From DASUAS01 sp963809795 (GTDB lineage Bacteria; Actinomycetota; Acidimicrobiia; IMCC26256; DASPTH01), in the NCBI GenBank assembly GCA_963809795.1, contig CAWELN010000006.1, positions 124,001-188,000 of the forward strand: 64,000 bases of DNA, in the 5' to 3' direction. The notes beneath the pieces were generated by a model. The model ran no database searches. It was not told where the DNA came from and saw only the letters and a program-made list of their open reading frames with translations. Of this stretch, positions 43,253 through 52,174 are shown one piece after another (within the stretch, counting starts at the first letter, position 1; each line of letters begins with the position of its first letter). The translations under genes and the position numbers were made by a program.

Positions 43253-43939
43253 TCAGCCGGGCGGAGCGGTGGACGCGGGTGGGCACTGCGCCCCGAGGCC
43301 GTTGAGCGACAGCAGGTCGCATTCCGTGCGCAATGCCACCTTCCAGCGCCCGTCGACGAGCACGGCGTACCCGACCCGGTCCCTCAGGATCTCGCCGTGC
43401 CCCGGAATGGTGAGCGAGAACTGCACGATGGCATGGGTCGAATCGATGAACCTCGTGGCCAGCACGCTGATCGTCGCCCCTGCGAGCTGCTCCGCCGTGT
43501 ACCCGAAGCGAATCGCGTTCTGCCGCGCCGATTGCGTCAGGGATTCGATGCCGGCGGCGTTCTGGATGGCGTCGGCCTTCTGGCGAGGGTCGACGCCTCC
43601 GTCGAAGGCGGAGTGGAACGCCTGGTCGATGGCCGCCATGGCCGCGCCGACGTTCGCCGGCTCGAACCGTGGTGCCGGGCTCGCGAACCGCGGCGCGCCG
43701 TCGTCGAGGGCGGCGTTGACGGCGGCGCCGTGCTCGTCGCCGGCATGGCCCACGACGTAGCCGGCGAGCACTCCGATCACCAGCACCGCGACCGCCGCCG
43801 CGACGAGCACCCGCCGCTGGCGCGAGAGACGGCGTTGCGTGCGGACCAACAGCTCCTCGAGATCGACACGGGGCGTGACGGAGCCCACCCGCCGTTCGAT
43901 GCTGTGCCCGAGGTACCGCCCGAGCTCGTCGTCGTTCAT
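43253..43939 (-). CDS. Single-pass membrane protein, probable sigma-factor partner
   Basis: 228 residues. About 42 cytoplasmic residues (MNDDELGRYLGHSIERR) precede one membrane segment (VLVAAAVAVLVIGVLAGYVV) and an outside domain of about 150 residues with an NTF2-like look (VGYAVLVDGRWKVALRTECDLL). ATG overlaps the stop of the ECF sigma gene, the normal arrangement for an anti-sigma factor. The zinc anti-sigma motif HxxxCxxC is absent, so this would be an atypical type. Function inferred from context. Confidence 0.65.
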   Translation of the reverse strand: MNDDELGRYLGHSIERRVGSVTPRVDLEELLVRTQRRLSRQRRVLVAAAVAVLVIGVLAGYVVGHAGDEHGAAVNAALDDGAPRFASPAPRFEPANVGAAMAAIDQAFHSAFDGGVDPRQKADAIQNAAGIESLTQSARQNAIRFGYTAEQLAGATISVLATRFIDSTHAIVQFSLTIPGHGEILRDRVGYAVLVDGRWKVALRTECDLLSLNGLGAQCPPASTAPPG

Positions 43940-44433
43940 CGTTCGATCACCCGTCGCAGTTGGGCCAGACCCCGGTGCACCAACGAGGCGACCGTGCCCT
44001 CACGGCACCGCAGGACCTGTGCGATCTCCGACTGCGGCAACCTCTCGTAGAACTGCAGGACCAGCGCGGCGCGCTGCCGGTAGGGGAGTGTGGCGAGCGC
44101 GTCGAAGAGCTCGTCGACGTCGAGGTGCGCGGCGTCGATCAGCGGGACGTTCTCCAGGGTCCGCTCGCGCCGTGCGCGCCGCGATGCGGAGCGGCACACG
44201 TTCACGACCGTCTGCCGCAGGTACGGGCGCGGGTTCTCGATGCGGCTCCAGTGCGCGTGCACGCGGAGGAAGGCGTCGTGGACGACGTCCTCGGCGACGA
44301 CCTCCGACCCGGTCAGCGCCCAGGCCAGCCGGACCATCGGTGTGAGGCACTCGTGGTAGAGGTCGACGAACGAGGGGAGGAACTCCGTCTCGTTCGCGCT
44401 CGTCGATGGATCGTGCTTCGCCGGTTCTGACAC
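43936..44433 (-). CDS. ECF RNA polymerase sigma factor (SigE family)
   Basis: 165 residues. Region 2 is FVDLYHECLTPMVRLAWALTGSEVVAEDVVHDAFLRVHAHW; region 4 is ALATLPYRQRAALVLQFYERLPQSEIAQVLRCREGTVASLVHRGLAQLRR. The length fits group IV sigma factors. GTG at 44433 is preferred over ATG at 44469 because GAGAGGCACGCG precedes it. It is coupled to the membrane protein downstream and probably answers an envelope signal. No matching autoregulated promoter could be identified. Confidence 0.88.
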   Translation of the reverse strand: MSEPAKHDPSTSANETEFLPSFVDLYHECLTPMVRLAWALTGSEVVAEDVVHDAFLRVHAHWSRIENPRPYLRQTVVNVCRSASRRARRERTLENVPLIDAAHLDVDELFDALATLPYRQRAALVLQFYERLPQSEIAQVLRCREGTVASLVHRGLAQLRRVIER

Positions 44434-44627
44434 GCGTGCCTCTCGAGGACGACGCTCGGAGTGTCGCATACGAACGGACGAGGCGGCGGCCCCGCGTCAC
44501 GCCCGATCACGCGTGGACCCTCGCCCCACTCAGATGCATCCTTTCGTACAATTCGGACGCACACTACCGGGCGTCGAGCACGCCGACATTCATCGCCGAT
44601 TCAGGCGTCGGGGGTCACGCTCGCCGG

Positions 44628-45797
44628 GTGCAGCGCACCGCGGGACCGGGTCGCGTCGACACGCGGCCGATGGTGATCGCGGGCTCGGTGACGCTCGTCC
44701 TGGCGGTCACCCTGCAGCTCCTCACGCTCCGCCACGGGGGACACGGCTCGATCAGCGACCTGCCGCATCTCTTCCTCAATCGCGGGATCCGGCCCGGTGT
44801 GGTCCCGTACGTCGACCGGCCCATCGAGTACCCGGTGTTGGCCGGGTTCCTGCTGTACACCGCGTCGCTGGTGTGGACCAGCCCGATCGGCGTGCTCCTG
44901 GTGACCGCGGTCGCCGCCTCGGCCGTCTTCCTGACGGTGACGGTGCTCCTGGTCCGTCGCTTCGGTGCTCGCGCGTGGCGGTGGGCGATCGCCACCCCCA
45001 TCCTGCTCTACGCGTTCCAGAACTGGGACCTGTTCGCGATCGCCGCGCTCGTCGTCGGTCTGCTCGCCTTCGAACGGCATCGCGACGGCACCGCCGGCAT
45101 GGCCTTCGGCGTCGGTGGCGCGATCAAGCTGTTCCCGCTCGTCGTCGTCCCACCGCTCGCGATGTACCGCTGGACGCACGGTGACCGACGCGGCGCGCAG
45201 CGTCTGCTCGTCGCTGCCGCGGCGACGTTCGCGCTCCTGAACCTGCCGGTCGCGGTGCTCAACCCATCGGGGTGGTGGTGGCCGTACGCGTTCCAGTCGC
45301 GACGCGACCCGACGTGGGGCACGGCCTGGCTCTACGGGTTTCGCGCGCTCGGCCTGCCGATCCACGGCCCTGCCGGCGCGCACCTGGCGACCGTCGTGAG
45401 CGCGGCGGCACTGCTCGGCGGCATGGCGTGGCTCCTGGCGGTCACCGTGCACCGACGGATCGATCCCTTCGGGGCCGCGGCGGCCGCGGTCGCGATCTTC
45501 GTCCTGTGCAACAAGGTGTACTCACCGACCTATGACGTCTGGCTCGTGGCGTTCTTCGTCATGCTGCCGTTGAGTCGGCGGCTCTGGGTCTCGTTCTGCG
45601 CCGTCGACGCCGCGGTGTTCGTCACCGTCTACGGCTACTTCGCCGGCATCGACTCGATCGGCTTCGTCCGCACGGTGCTCCCGCTCCTGGTGCTCGTGCG
45701 CACCGGCGTGCTGCTCACGCTCATCCGACGCGCAACTGCCTCACCGGCTGCCACCATTGCACCGGTCGTGGCCCTGACCGGCCGCGGCCCTCGGTGA
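44628..45797 (+). CDS. Polytopic membrane protein, GT87-like (mannosyltransferase family)
   Basis: About 389 residues with eight or more membrane segments, for example VIAGSVTLVLAVTLQLLTL, GVLLVTAVAASAVFLTVTVLL and AVAIFVLCNKVYSPTYDVWLVAFFVM. The segment RPIEYPVLAGFLLY and the NKVYSPTY loop resemble GT87/DUF2029 polyprenyl-phosphate-mannose-dependent glycosyltransferases, which act in cell-wall glycan assembly. The GTG start has a weak site; ATG at 44670 is possible. Diverges from the sigma gene; TACAAT at 44547 lies between them without a matching -35. Confidence 0.7.
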   Translation: MQRTAGPGRVDTRPMVIAGSVTLVLAVTLQLLTLRHGGHGSISDLPHLFLNRGIRPGVVPYVDRPIEYPVLAGFLLYTASLVWTSPIGVLLVTAVAASAVFLTVTVLLVRRFGARAWRWAIATPILLYAFQNWDLFAIAALVVGLLAFERHRDGTAGMAFGVGGAIKLFPLVVVPPLAMYRWTHGDRRGAQRLLVAAAATFALLNLPVAVLNPSGWWWPYAFQSRRDPTWGTAWLYGFRALGLPIHGPAGAHLATVVSAAALLGGMAWLLAVTVHRRIDPFGAAAAAVAIFVLCNKVYSPTYDVWLVAFFVMLPLSRRLWVSFCAVDAAVFVTVYGYFAGIDSIGFVRTVLPLLVLVRTGVLLTLIRRATASPAATIAPVVALTGRGPR

Positions 45798-45800
45798 GGG

Positions 45801-47284
45801 TCAGCCGGTGCCGACGACGAGGTGCTTTGCCTGTTGGAAGGCGCGGATGCCGGGCACGCCCCGCTCGCGACCGATGCCGCTCTGCTTGTGCCCGCCCATC
45901 GGAGTGAACGCGTTGGCGGCCCCGGTGTTGATCTGCACCGTTCCGGTGCGAATGCGCGCCGCCAGCTGCGTGGCGAGGGTCAGGTCCTTCGCGTAGACGC
46001 CCGCGGAGAGGTCGTACTCGGAGTCGTTCGTGATCGCGATCGCCTCGTCGAGGTCGCGGTAGCCCTGCACGGTCACCACCGGGCCGAAGATCTCGTGCTG
46101 CGCCAGCGGGTTGCGGTTGTCGTCGACCTCGACCAGCGTCGGCTCGTAGAAGTAGCCGCGCTCGAGGTGCCCGGGCCGGCGCCCGCCACACGCGACGCGC
46201 CCACCGGCGCGCACCCCTTCGGCGACGAGTCGTTCGATCCGCTCGCGCGAGGAAGCCGACACGACCGGTCCGACGACCGTCGACGCCTCCCGGGGATCGC
46301 CGACCGTCAGGCCCGCGGCCGCCGCCGCCACCGCGTCGACCACGGTCGCGACCTGCTCCCGGGGGACCAGCATGCGGGTCTGCAACGAGCAGCCTTGGCC
46401 GGCGTGGGCGAAGAACACCGCGAGCGCACCGCCGACCGCCTTGGCCGGCCCGTCGGCGACCGCGTCGGGCAGGTACAGCTGGACGCTCTTGCCGCCCAGC
46501 TCCAGGATCAACCGCTTCATCCCGGGCGCCGCCTGCGCGGCGATGGCGCGTCCCACCGCGGTGGATCCGGTGAAGCTCACGAGGTCGACGTCGGGATGGG
46601 TCGAGAGGCGCTCGGCGCCGGCCGCGCCCTGCTCGACCACGACGTTGAGCACGCCGGCCGGCAACCCGGCTTCGTCGGCGGCCTCACCGAGGACGATGGC
46701 CTCGAGCGGGGTCTGCGGGCTCGGCCGGAGCACGACGCTGCAGCCGGTCATGAGCGCGGGCACGACCTTCCAGAGGTTGGTCGTCAACGGGAAGTTGGAC
46801 GGCGTGATCGCGCTGACCACGCCCATCGGCTCGTACCTCCGGGTCGAGAGCCTGACCGTGTCGCCCGCCAGGTACTCGCGCATCGGCATCTCGTTGTGCT
46901 CCCAGTCGGGAAGGGTCCGGGCGAGGTCGACGAGGTCGCGCCCACTGCTGAGGCCCATGCCGATCTGGACCATCTCGGCGAACCCGCGGGCGCGCCCGCC
47001 TCCGCGATCACCGTTTCCAGGAGCACGTCCTTGCGCGCGTCGAGCGCGTCGGCGAAGCGGTGCATGACCGCGGCGCGCTCGTCGCTCGTCGCACGCGCCC
47101 ACGGACCGTCGTCGAACGAGCGTCGCGCCGCCGCGATCGCGGTGTCGACCTGCTCCACGGACGAGGCCTCGACCTCGGCCACCGGCTCCTCGGTGGCCGG
47201 ATCGATGATGGCGAACGCCCCGGCATCGCCGGTGACGAACGCACCATCGACGTACGGGCTACGGCTGGCGACGAGATCGCTCAT
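45801..47284 (-). CDS. Aldehyde dehydrogenase, one frameshift near the N-terminus
   Basis: About 494 residues if corrected. The N-terminal part starts MSDLVASRSPYVDGAFV and runs to VIAEAGAP; the frame then breaks at about 46988-46990 (a C run on the coding strand one base short) and continues RGFAEMVQIGMG to the end. ITPSNFPLTTNLWKVVPALM, FTGSTAVGRAI, ELGGKSVQ (Glu) and GQGCSLQTR (Cys) are intact. It is the last gene of an IclR-DUF35-thiolase-ALDH operon and a paralogue of 30912-32382. Confidence 0.85.
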
Positions 47285-47330
47285 GGATGCGCTGCTCCGG
47301 AAGGTCGGTGCACCCAGCGGGTGCGGTTGG

Positions 47331-48533
47331 TCAGAGGGGTTCGCGGCTGTAGAGCACGGCACCGCCCCAGTGCGGCGACGAATGGCAGGCCAGCCCGACG
47401 TTGGCCGACGGCAGCTGGCGCTCGCCCGCGCGCTGCGCGAGCTGCAGGTAGCACTCGAGCATCTGCGGGACGCCGTGCATCCGGCCGTTGCCGAGTGCGC
47501 CGCCACCGGAGAGGACCGGGAGCCCGCCGTCGCGCGCGCGGATGCCGCCGTCCTGGACGAACCGGTGCGCCTCGCCCACGGGGCAGTACCCGAGCGCCTC
47601 GAGCCAGAAGTAGATGAACGGGGAGAAGCCGTCGTAGAGCTGCGGGACGTCGACGTCGTCGACCGACAACCCCGAGTGCTCCCAGAGGCGCGCGCACGTC
47701 TCCGCCGCCACGTCCATGATGTCGTCGAGTGGCCAGTGCATCGGCAGGCGGTGCCGGTCCGGGTGGCCCTGTCCGTAGCCGGCGACGTACACGGGTGGGT
47801 GTCGGAGATCGCGGGCCCGTTCGGCGGTGGTGAAGACGAACGCCGCCACGCCGTCGACGGGGATGTCGCAGTCGTACATGCAGATCGGGTCGGACAGCAC
47901 GCGGGTGTCGAGGTACTCGTCGGCGGTGATCGGCCGGTCGTACCAGTACGACCACGGGATGCGGGCGCCGTTGGCCCGCGCCTCGACGACGACGTTGGCC
48001 ATGGACTCGCGCGCGGCGCCGTAGCGCTGCAGGTACTCGTTGTAGGGCAGCGCGATCATCGACAGCGGGCCCCAGAACCCCTGCGGTGCGCCCCACTGCG
48101 CGCTCCCCGCCGCCCGGGTCATGGGGTTCGTGTGGTAGCGACCGCGCGCGGGGTTGTGCAGTGCGCGGTGCACGAGCACGACGTCGGCGGCGCCGCTCGC
48201 GATCGCGTTCACCGCCAGGGTCACGGACCCGGGGATCTGGCCGTATCCCTGGAACCCGGCGCAGAAGCGCGGGTTCACACCCAGGGCCTCGGCCATCCAG
48301 TTCGCGGTGACGATCGAGACGCCGTCGACCGAGGCCTGGCCGCCCGACGACGGCAGGATCGAACCGGTGGTGAACCCGTCGACGTCGGCGACACCCAGAC
48401 CGGCATCGGCGATGGCGGCGCGCGCGGTGTCGACCGCGACCGCGCCGAGCGGTCGGTCGGCGTGGCGCACGATCGGGCTCTGCGCGTAGCCGGCGATCGC
48501 GACGCGGTTCTGGGCGGTGAACCGCGGGCTCAT
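47331..48533 (-). CDS. Thiolase-like protein (SCPx/Ltp2-type acyltransferase or aldolase)
   Basis: 400 residues of the thiolase superfamily. It opens VAIAGYAQSPIVRH and has AVNAIASGAADVVLVHRAL. The region where thiolases have the nucleophilic Cys reads GFQGYGQIPGSV, and the C-terminal GHPxGASG motif is replaced by GALGNGRMHGVPQ, as in non-thiolytic homologues such as steroid aldolase Ltp2. The start ATG overlaps the stop of the DUF35 gene, and DUF35 proteins are obligate partners of such enzymes. A carbon-carbon cleaving or lipid-transfer role is inferred. Confidence 0.8.
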   Translation of the reverse strand: MSPRFTAQNRVAIAGYAQSPIVRHADRPLGAVAVDTARAAIADAGLGVADVDGFTTGSILPSSGGQASVDGVSIVTANWMAEALGVNPRFCAGFQGYGQIPGSVTLAVNAIASGAADVVLVHRALHNPARGRYHTNPMTRAAGSAQWGAPQGFWGPLSMIALPYNEYLQRYGAARESMANVVVEARANGARIPWSYWYDRPITADEYLDTRVLSDPICMYDCDIPVDGVAAFVFTTAERARDLRHPPVYVAGYGQGHPDRHRLPMHWPLDDIMDVAAETCARLWEHSGLSVDDVDVPQLYDGFSPFIYFWLEALGYCPVGEAHRFVQDGGIRARDGGLPVLSGGGALGNGRMHGVPQMLECYLQLAQRAGERQLPSANVGLACHSSPHWGGAVLYSREPL

Positions 48534-48958
48534 GTGGTCTCCAGCGCAAACGCAGGAACGGCCATGCCGTCGGCGAGCTGATCGAAGGTCACGGTGACGC
48601 GGTCGCCGACGGCGAGCGGCGCGTCGACGCCGTCGACCAACCGGCCGATCATCCGGACGTTCGACTGCGCGTCGAGCTCGACGTCGACGAGCACGTAGGG
48701 CACGTCGTCGGCGAAGCCGGGCAGGAACGAGTCGCGCACGATCGTCCACGACCGCACGGTGGCGCCGCCCTCGACCGGCTCGGTGGTGTAGTCCGGTTCG
48801 GTGCTCCCGCAGTTCGGGCAGACCGCGGTCGGCGGCAGGGCGTACCGACCGCAGACCGCGCAGCGGGGGAGCGCCAGAATGCCGGCGGCCGCCGCGGCCC
48901 AGTAGCCGGCGGAGAGGTCGTCGGGCACGGGGAGGGGCTTGGTGACCTCGGGAGTCAC
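48530..48958 (-). CDS. DUF35 / OB-fold zinc-ribbon acyl-CoA-binding protein
   Basis: 142 residues. An N-terminal helix (DDLSAGYWAAAAAGILALPRC) leads into a zinc ribbon CAVC...CPNC, then an OB-fold ending VTVTFDQLADGMAVPAF. DUF35 proteins form complexes with thiolase-like enzymes (as ChsH2 domain with Ltp2). The GTG start overlaps the iclR stop, and its stop overlaps the thiolase start, so expression is tightly coupled to the partner. Confidence 0.88.
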   Translation of the reverse strand: MTPEVTKPLPVPDDLSAGYWAAAAAGILALPRCAVCGRYALPPTAVCPNCGSTEPDYTTEPVEGGATVRSWTIVRDSFLPGFADDVPYVLVDVELDAQSNVRMIGRLVDGVDAPLAVGDRVTVTFDQLADGMAVPAFALETT

Positions 48959-49842
48959 GGGTGCCGACCTCCGATCCGCTCGGTGGCCACGCGGGCCGCG
49001 TCGAGCAGGCGGCCACCCAGCGTCGCCACCTCGTCGCGGCTCAACTCGTGGCTCGGGCCGAGCACCATGAGCGCGTACGGCACCTTCCCGGCCGCGTCGA
49101 AGACGGGCCCCGACATCTGGTTGACGCGCTGAGGCCCGTCGTTCGCCACCGCGACCGGCAGGTACTCGCGCGGTGAGATCTCACTGATGAGCGCGTCGCG
49201 CACGTCGAGGTGGGCGGGGTCGGGAGCGTGATCGGCCAGGTCTTCGAGCATGCGGAGGAGGTCGGGGTGCACGCCCGCCACCGAGATGGTGTAGCCGCGC
49301 TCGCGCGCCGCCGCCAGCGCGGCGACGGTGTGGGCGCGCTCGGCGACGCCGAGCGCCGCACCGGCGCGGTCGAGCCAGCCCTGGATGGCGGCGTCGCCGC
49401 CCCATGCGACGAAGACCGCGCCGAACGGCGGCGCGAGAGGTACCGACTCGCCCACCCGGGCCCGGAGACCGAACGCGGGACCGCGGTCGTACACCCGCTC
49501 GACGCGGGTCTGGCCGCGCGCGCACGAGGCGATGGCGACGCACGACGCGGTGGCCCGCGCCAGCTCGTCGGCGACCGGCTCCAGGGCGGTGAGCGGCGCG
49601 CCCGCGACGCGCGCGGCTTCGCCGAGGGTCCGGCACGCCGGACCGAGCGAGTAGCGACGTTCGTCGTCGCGTTGCACGAGGCCCCGCTGCGCGAGGGCCA
49701 GGAGCACCGAGTCGCAGCTGGCCCGGGGCACGCCGACCGATCGCGCCACCTCGGACACCGAGAAGGCGTCCTCGGGGTTCGTCGCCAGGTGATCGAGCAC
49801 GTCGCAGGCCCTCAGCACGGCGGGCGACGGCGGGACGGGCAT
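48955..49842 (-). CDS. IclR family regulator
   Basis: 295 residues. The winged helix-turn-helix is AVLRACDVLDHLATNPEDAFSVSEVARSVGVPRASCDSVLLALAQRGLVQ at about 8-58. The IclR effector domain follows with RERGYTISVAG. It is the first gene of the DUF35-thiolase-ALDH operon and divergent from the amidohydrolase, so it is the natural regulator of both sides. The effector is probably a pathway intermediate, by family habit. Confidence 0.9.
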   Translation of the reverse strand: MPVPPSPAVLRACDVLDHLATNPEDAFSVSEVARSVGVPRASCDSVLLALAQRGLVQRDDERRYSLGPACRTLGEAARVAGAPLTALEPVADELARATASCVAIASCARGQTRVERVYDRGPAFGLRARVGESVPLAPPFGAVFVAWGGDAAIQGWLDRAGAALGVAERAHTVAALAAARERGYTISVAGVHPDLLRMLEDLADHAPDPAHLDVRDALISEISPREYLPVAVANDGPQRVNQMSGPVFDAAGKVPYALMVLGPSHELSRDEVATLGGRLLDAARVATERIGGRHP

Positions 49843-49856
49843 GCGGCGCTCCGGAA

Positions 49857-49886
49857 TTGACGGTGTCGAGGCGTTGTCGCTAGCAT
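49857..49886 (+). promoter_or_regulatory. Predicted promoter of the amidohydrolase gene
   Basis: TTGACG (49857-49862) and TAGCAT (49881-49886) are 18 bases apart, about 85 bases before the start. The match is one of the best in the window. The following AT-richer stretch could hold the IclR site. Confidence 0.45.
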
Positions 49887-49971
49887 TCTGTCGAACGCGC
49901 TCGGATATTAGCGTACCGCCGCCACGATGCAAGCCCGAGCGCACGACCCGAGCGCACGACGAGGAGTCGCC

Positions 49972-51174
49972 ATGGACGTCCACGCCCCCGAGCTCGACTG
50001 GCTGGTCTCGGTCGACGATCACGTGATCGAGCCGCCCAACGTCTGGGTCGACCGCTTGCCCGCCCGGTACCGCGACGCGGGCCCGCGCATGCTCGCCGAC
50101 GACACGTGGGTCTACGAGGACAAGCGCATGCCGACGTCGGGGTTGTCGGTCACCGCCGGGAAGCGCAAGGAGGAGTTCACGCCGCTCCCGGTGCCGTACT
50201 CGGAGATGCGTCCGGCCGCGTACGACCCGATCGCGCGCGTGGTCGACATGGACCGCGCCGGGATCCTGGGGTCGTTGTGCTTCCCGTCGTTCCCGCGCTT
50301 CTGCGGCCAGATCTTCTGGGAGGCCAAGGACAAGGACCTCGCGCTGTTGTGCGTGCGCGCGTACAACGACTGGATGATCGACGAGTGGAGTGGCGCCGCG
50401 CCGGGTCGGTTCATCCCGCTGATCATCATCCCGCTCTGGGACCCGGTCGCCGCGGCCGTCGAGATCGAACGCTGCGCAGGCAAGGGTGCGACCGCGTTCG
50501 CGTTCTCGGAGAACCCCGAGCCGCTCGGCCTGCCCACCATCCACGATCCCGACCGCTACTGGGACCCGGTGATGGCCGCCGCCCAGGACACGCAGACCGT
50601 CGTGTGCATGCACGTCGGGTCCTCGTCGACCATGCCGGTGATCTCGACGGACGCGCCCGGCCTGGCCAACCTGACCTTCGGCGCGGTCCGCGCCGCCGGG
50701 ACGATGCTCGCCTGGCTGTTCAGCGACTACTTCGAGCGGATGCCCGGGCTCAAGATCGCGCTGTCGGAGGGGAACATCGGCTGGATGCCGTACTTCATCG
50801 AGCGCGCCGAGCAGGTGATCGACAAGCAGCGACACTGGGCCAAGAGCGTCGGCACCGCGTTCTACAACAACGAGGTCCAGACCCGGCAGGTGATGGCCGA
50901 TCTCGACCACCTCGACGTGCGGGCCACCATCCGCGACCACATCTTCGGGTGCTTCATCGAGGAGTCGTCGGGCCTGCGCTCGCTCGACATCATCGGTGAG
51001 GACAACGTGATGCTGGAGACGGACTACCCGCACAGCGACACCACGTGGCCGGACTGCATCGGCGTGGCGAAGAAGCTGCTCGCCGACCTGCCCCCGGAGA
51101 CGCAGTACAAGATCCAGCGCGGCAACGCGGAGAGGCTGTTCCGCTTCACGCCGGCCGTGCCGCCGCACGCATGA
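49972..51174 (+). CDS. Metal-dependent amidohydrolase (Amidohydro-rel, TIM barrel)
   Basis: 400 residues, closely similar to the enzyme at 32379 over its whole length (shared SVDDHV, EPPNVWVDR, AYNDWMIDEW, CMHVGSSS, ETDYPHSD, GNAERLFRFTPA). Metal ligands are in VDDHVIEPP, the MHVG His and the ETDYPHSD Asp. ATG follows CGAGGAGTCGC; a Met 15 codons upstream is less likely. It diverges from the IclR operon. Its stop codon lies inside the first repeat unit at 51169. Confidence 0.9.
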   Translation: MDVHAPELDWLVSVDDHVIEPPNVWVDRLPARYRDAGPRMLADDTWVYEDKRMPTSGLSVTAGKRKEEFTPLPVPYSEMRPAAYDPIARVVDMDRAGILGSLCFPSFPRFCGQIFWEAKDKDLALLCVRAYNDWMIDEWSGAAPGRFIPLIIIPLWDPVAAAVEIERCAGKGATAFAFSENPEPLGLPTIHDPDRYWDPVMAAAQDTQTVVCMHVGSSSTMPVISTDAPGLANLTFGAVRAAGTMLAWLFSDYFERMPGLKIALSEGNIGWMPYFIERAEQVIDKQRHWAKSVGTAFYNNEVQTRQVMADLDHLDVRATIRDHIFGCFIEESSGLRSLDIIGEDNVMLETDYPHSDTTWPDCIGVAKKLLADLPPETQYKIQRGNAERLFRFTPAVPPHA

Positions 51175-51222
51175 GCGGAGTGTCCGCGAGCCGGGTATCC
51201 CGGCGAGCAACGCAGCGGGGGC
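51169..51222. repeat. Palindrome-bearing repeat unit, copy 1
   Basis: A 54-base unit identical to 51258-51311 and related to the units at 28455. It contains CCGGGTATCCCGG, able to form a five-base-pair hairpin. It starts at the stop codon of the amidohydrolase gene. Confidence 0.8.
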
Positions 51223-51257
51223 CGAGCGCCCCGGAGCGAAGCGACGAGAGCGGGCAG

Positions 51258-51311
51258 GCATGAGCGGAGTGTCCGCGAGCCGGGTATCCCGGCGAGCAAC
51301 GCAGCGGGGGC
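51258..51311. repeat. Palindrome-bearing repeat unit, copy 2
   Basis: Second identical 54-base unit, 89 bases after the first. Together they fill much of the gap before the SDR gene; the rest of that gap shows only a weak -10-like TAAGGC near 51358. Confidence 0.8.
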
Positions 51312-51412
51312 TGCCGGTCGACGGCGGCGACGTGGCGAAATGATCCGGTCGGACGTGTAAGGCTCGCCCCTCGTGCGGGGCGACGGTGCCTCGCCGGCCC
51401 GAAGGGATCACC

Positions 51413-52174
51413 ATGGAACTGCAGGGATTGCGCACCATCGCGGTCGGAGGTGCGTCCGGGATGGCGAAGGCCACCGCCGAGCGCATCGTCGCCGGGGGCG
51501 GGAAGGTGGCGATCCTCGATCGACCGGCGAGTGACGGCGCCGAGGTGGCGGCCGCGCTGAGCGGCTCGTTCCACCCGTGCGACGTGACCGACTTCGAGGG
51601 CACCGAGGCCGCCATCACCGACGCCGTCGCCGCGCTCGACGGGCTCGACGCCGTGGTCAACACCGCCGGCGGCGGGGTCGCGGCGAGGACCGTGACGCGC
51701 GAGGGTCCGCTCCCGCTGGAGACGTTCCGCCAGGTCGTCGACCTCAACCTGATCGCCACGTTCAACGTCGCCCGCCTGGCCGCGTGGCAGATGAGCACCA
51801 ACGAGCCGAACGGCGACGACGAGCGCGGGGTGATCATCAACACCGCGTCGATCGCCGCGTTCGAGGGCCAGATCGGGCAGGTGGCGTACACCGCGGCGAA
51901 GGCCGGGATCGCGGGCATGTCGCTGACGATGGCCCGCGACCTCGGCTCGCTGGGCATCCGCGTGAACACGATCGCACCGAGCCTGTTCGCCACCGGCCTC
52001 ACCGCCGGGATCCCCGAGGAGTTCGAGCGCGGCCTGACCGCCGACGCCGCGTTCCCGAAGCGCATGGGCCGACCCGACGAGTACGCGCGACTGGCCGTCG
52101 CCATCATCGAGAACCCGATGCTCAACGGTGGGACCATCCGCCTCGACGGGGGCCAGCGCTTCGCGCCGAAGTGA
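51413..52174 (+). CDS. Short-chain dehydrogenase/reductase (HSD10-like)
   Basis: 253 residues. The cofactor loop is GGASGMAKATAERI, then VVNTAGGG, NTASIAAFEG and YTAAK. ILDRPASDG after strand 2 has an Asp favouring NAD. The HSD17B10/3-hydroxyacyl-CoA dehydrogenase-like SDRs have this form, which would fit beta-oxidation with the acyl-CoA dehydrogenase nearby. ATG follows GAAGGGATCACC. It ends one base before the convergent alpha/beta hydrolase. Confidence 0.87.
   Translation: MELQGLRTIAVGGASGMAKATAERIVAGGGKVAILDRPASDGAEVAAALSGSFHPCDVTDFEGTEAAITDAVAALDGLDAVVNTAGGGVAARTVTREGPLPLETFRQVVDLNLIATFNVARLAAWQMSTNEPNGDDERGVIINTASIAAFEGQIGQVAYTAAKAGIAGMSLTMARDLGSLGIRVNTIAPSLFATGLTAGIPEEFERGLTADAAFPKRMGRPDEYARLAVAIIENPMLNGGTIRLDGGQRFAPK

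Noticed and set aside
44547..44552. TACAAT as promoter of the GT87-like gene
   Set aside because: No -35 element at 16-18 bases upstream and no extended -10.
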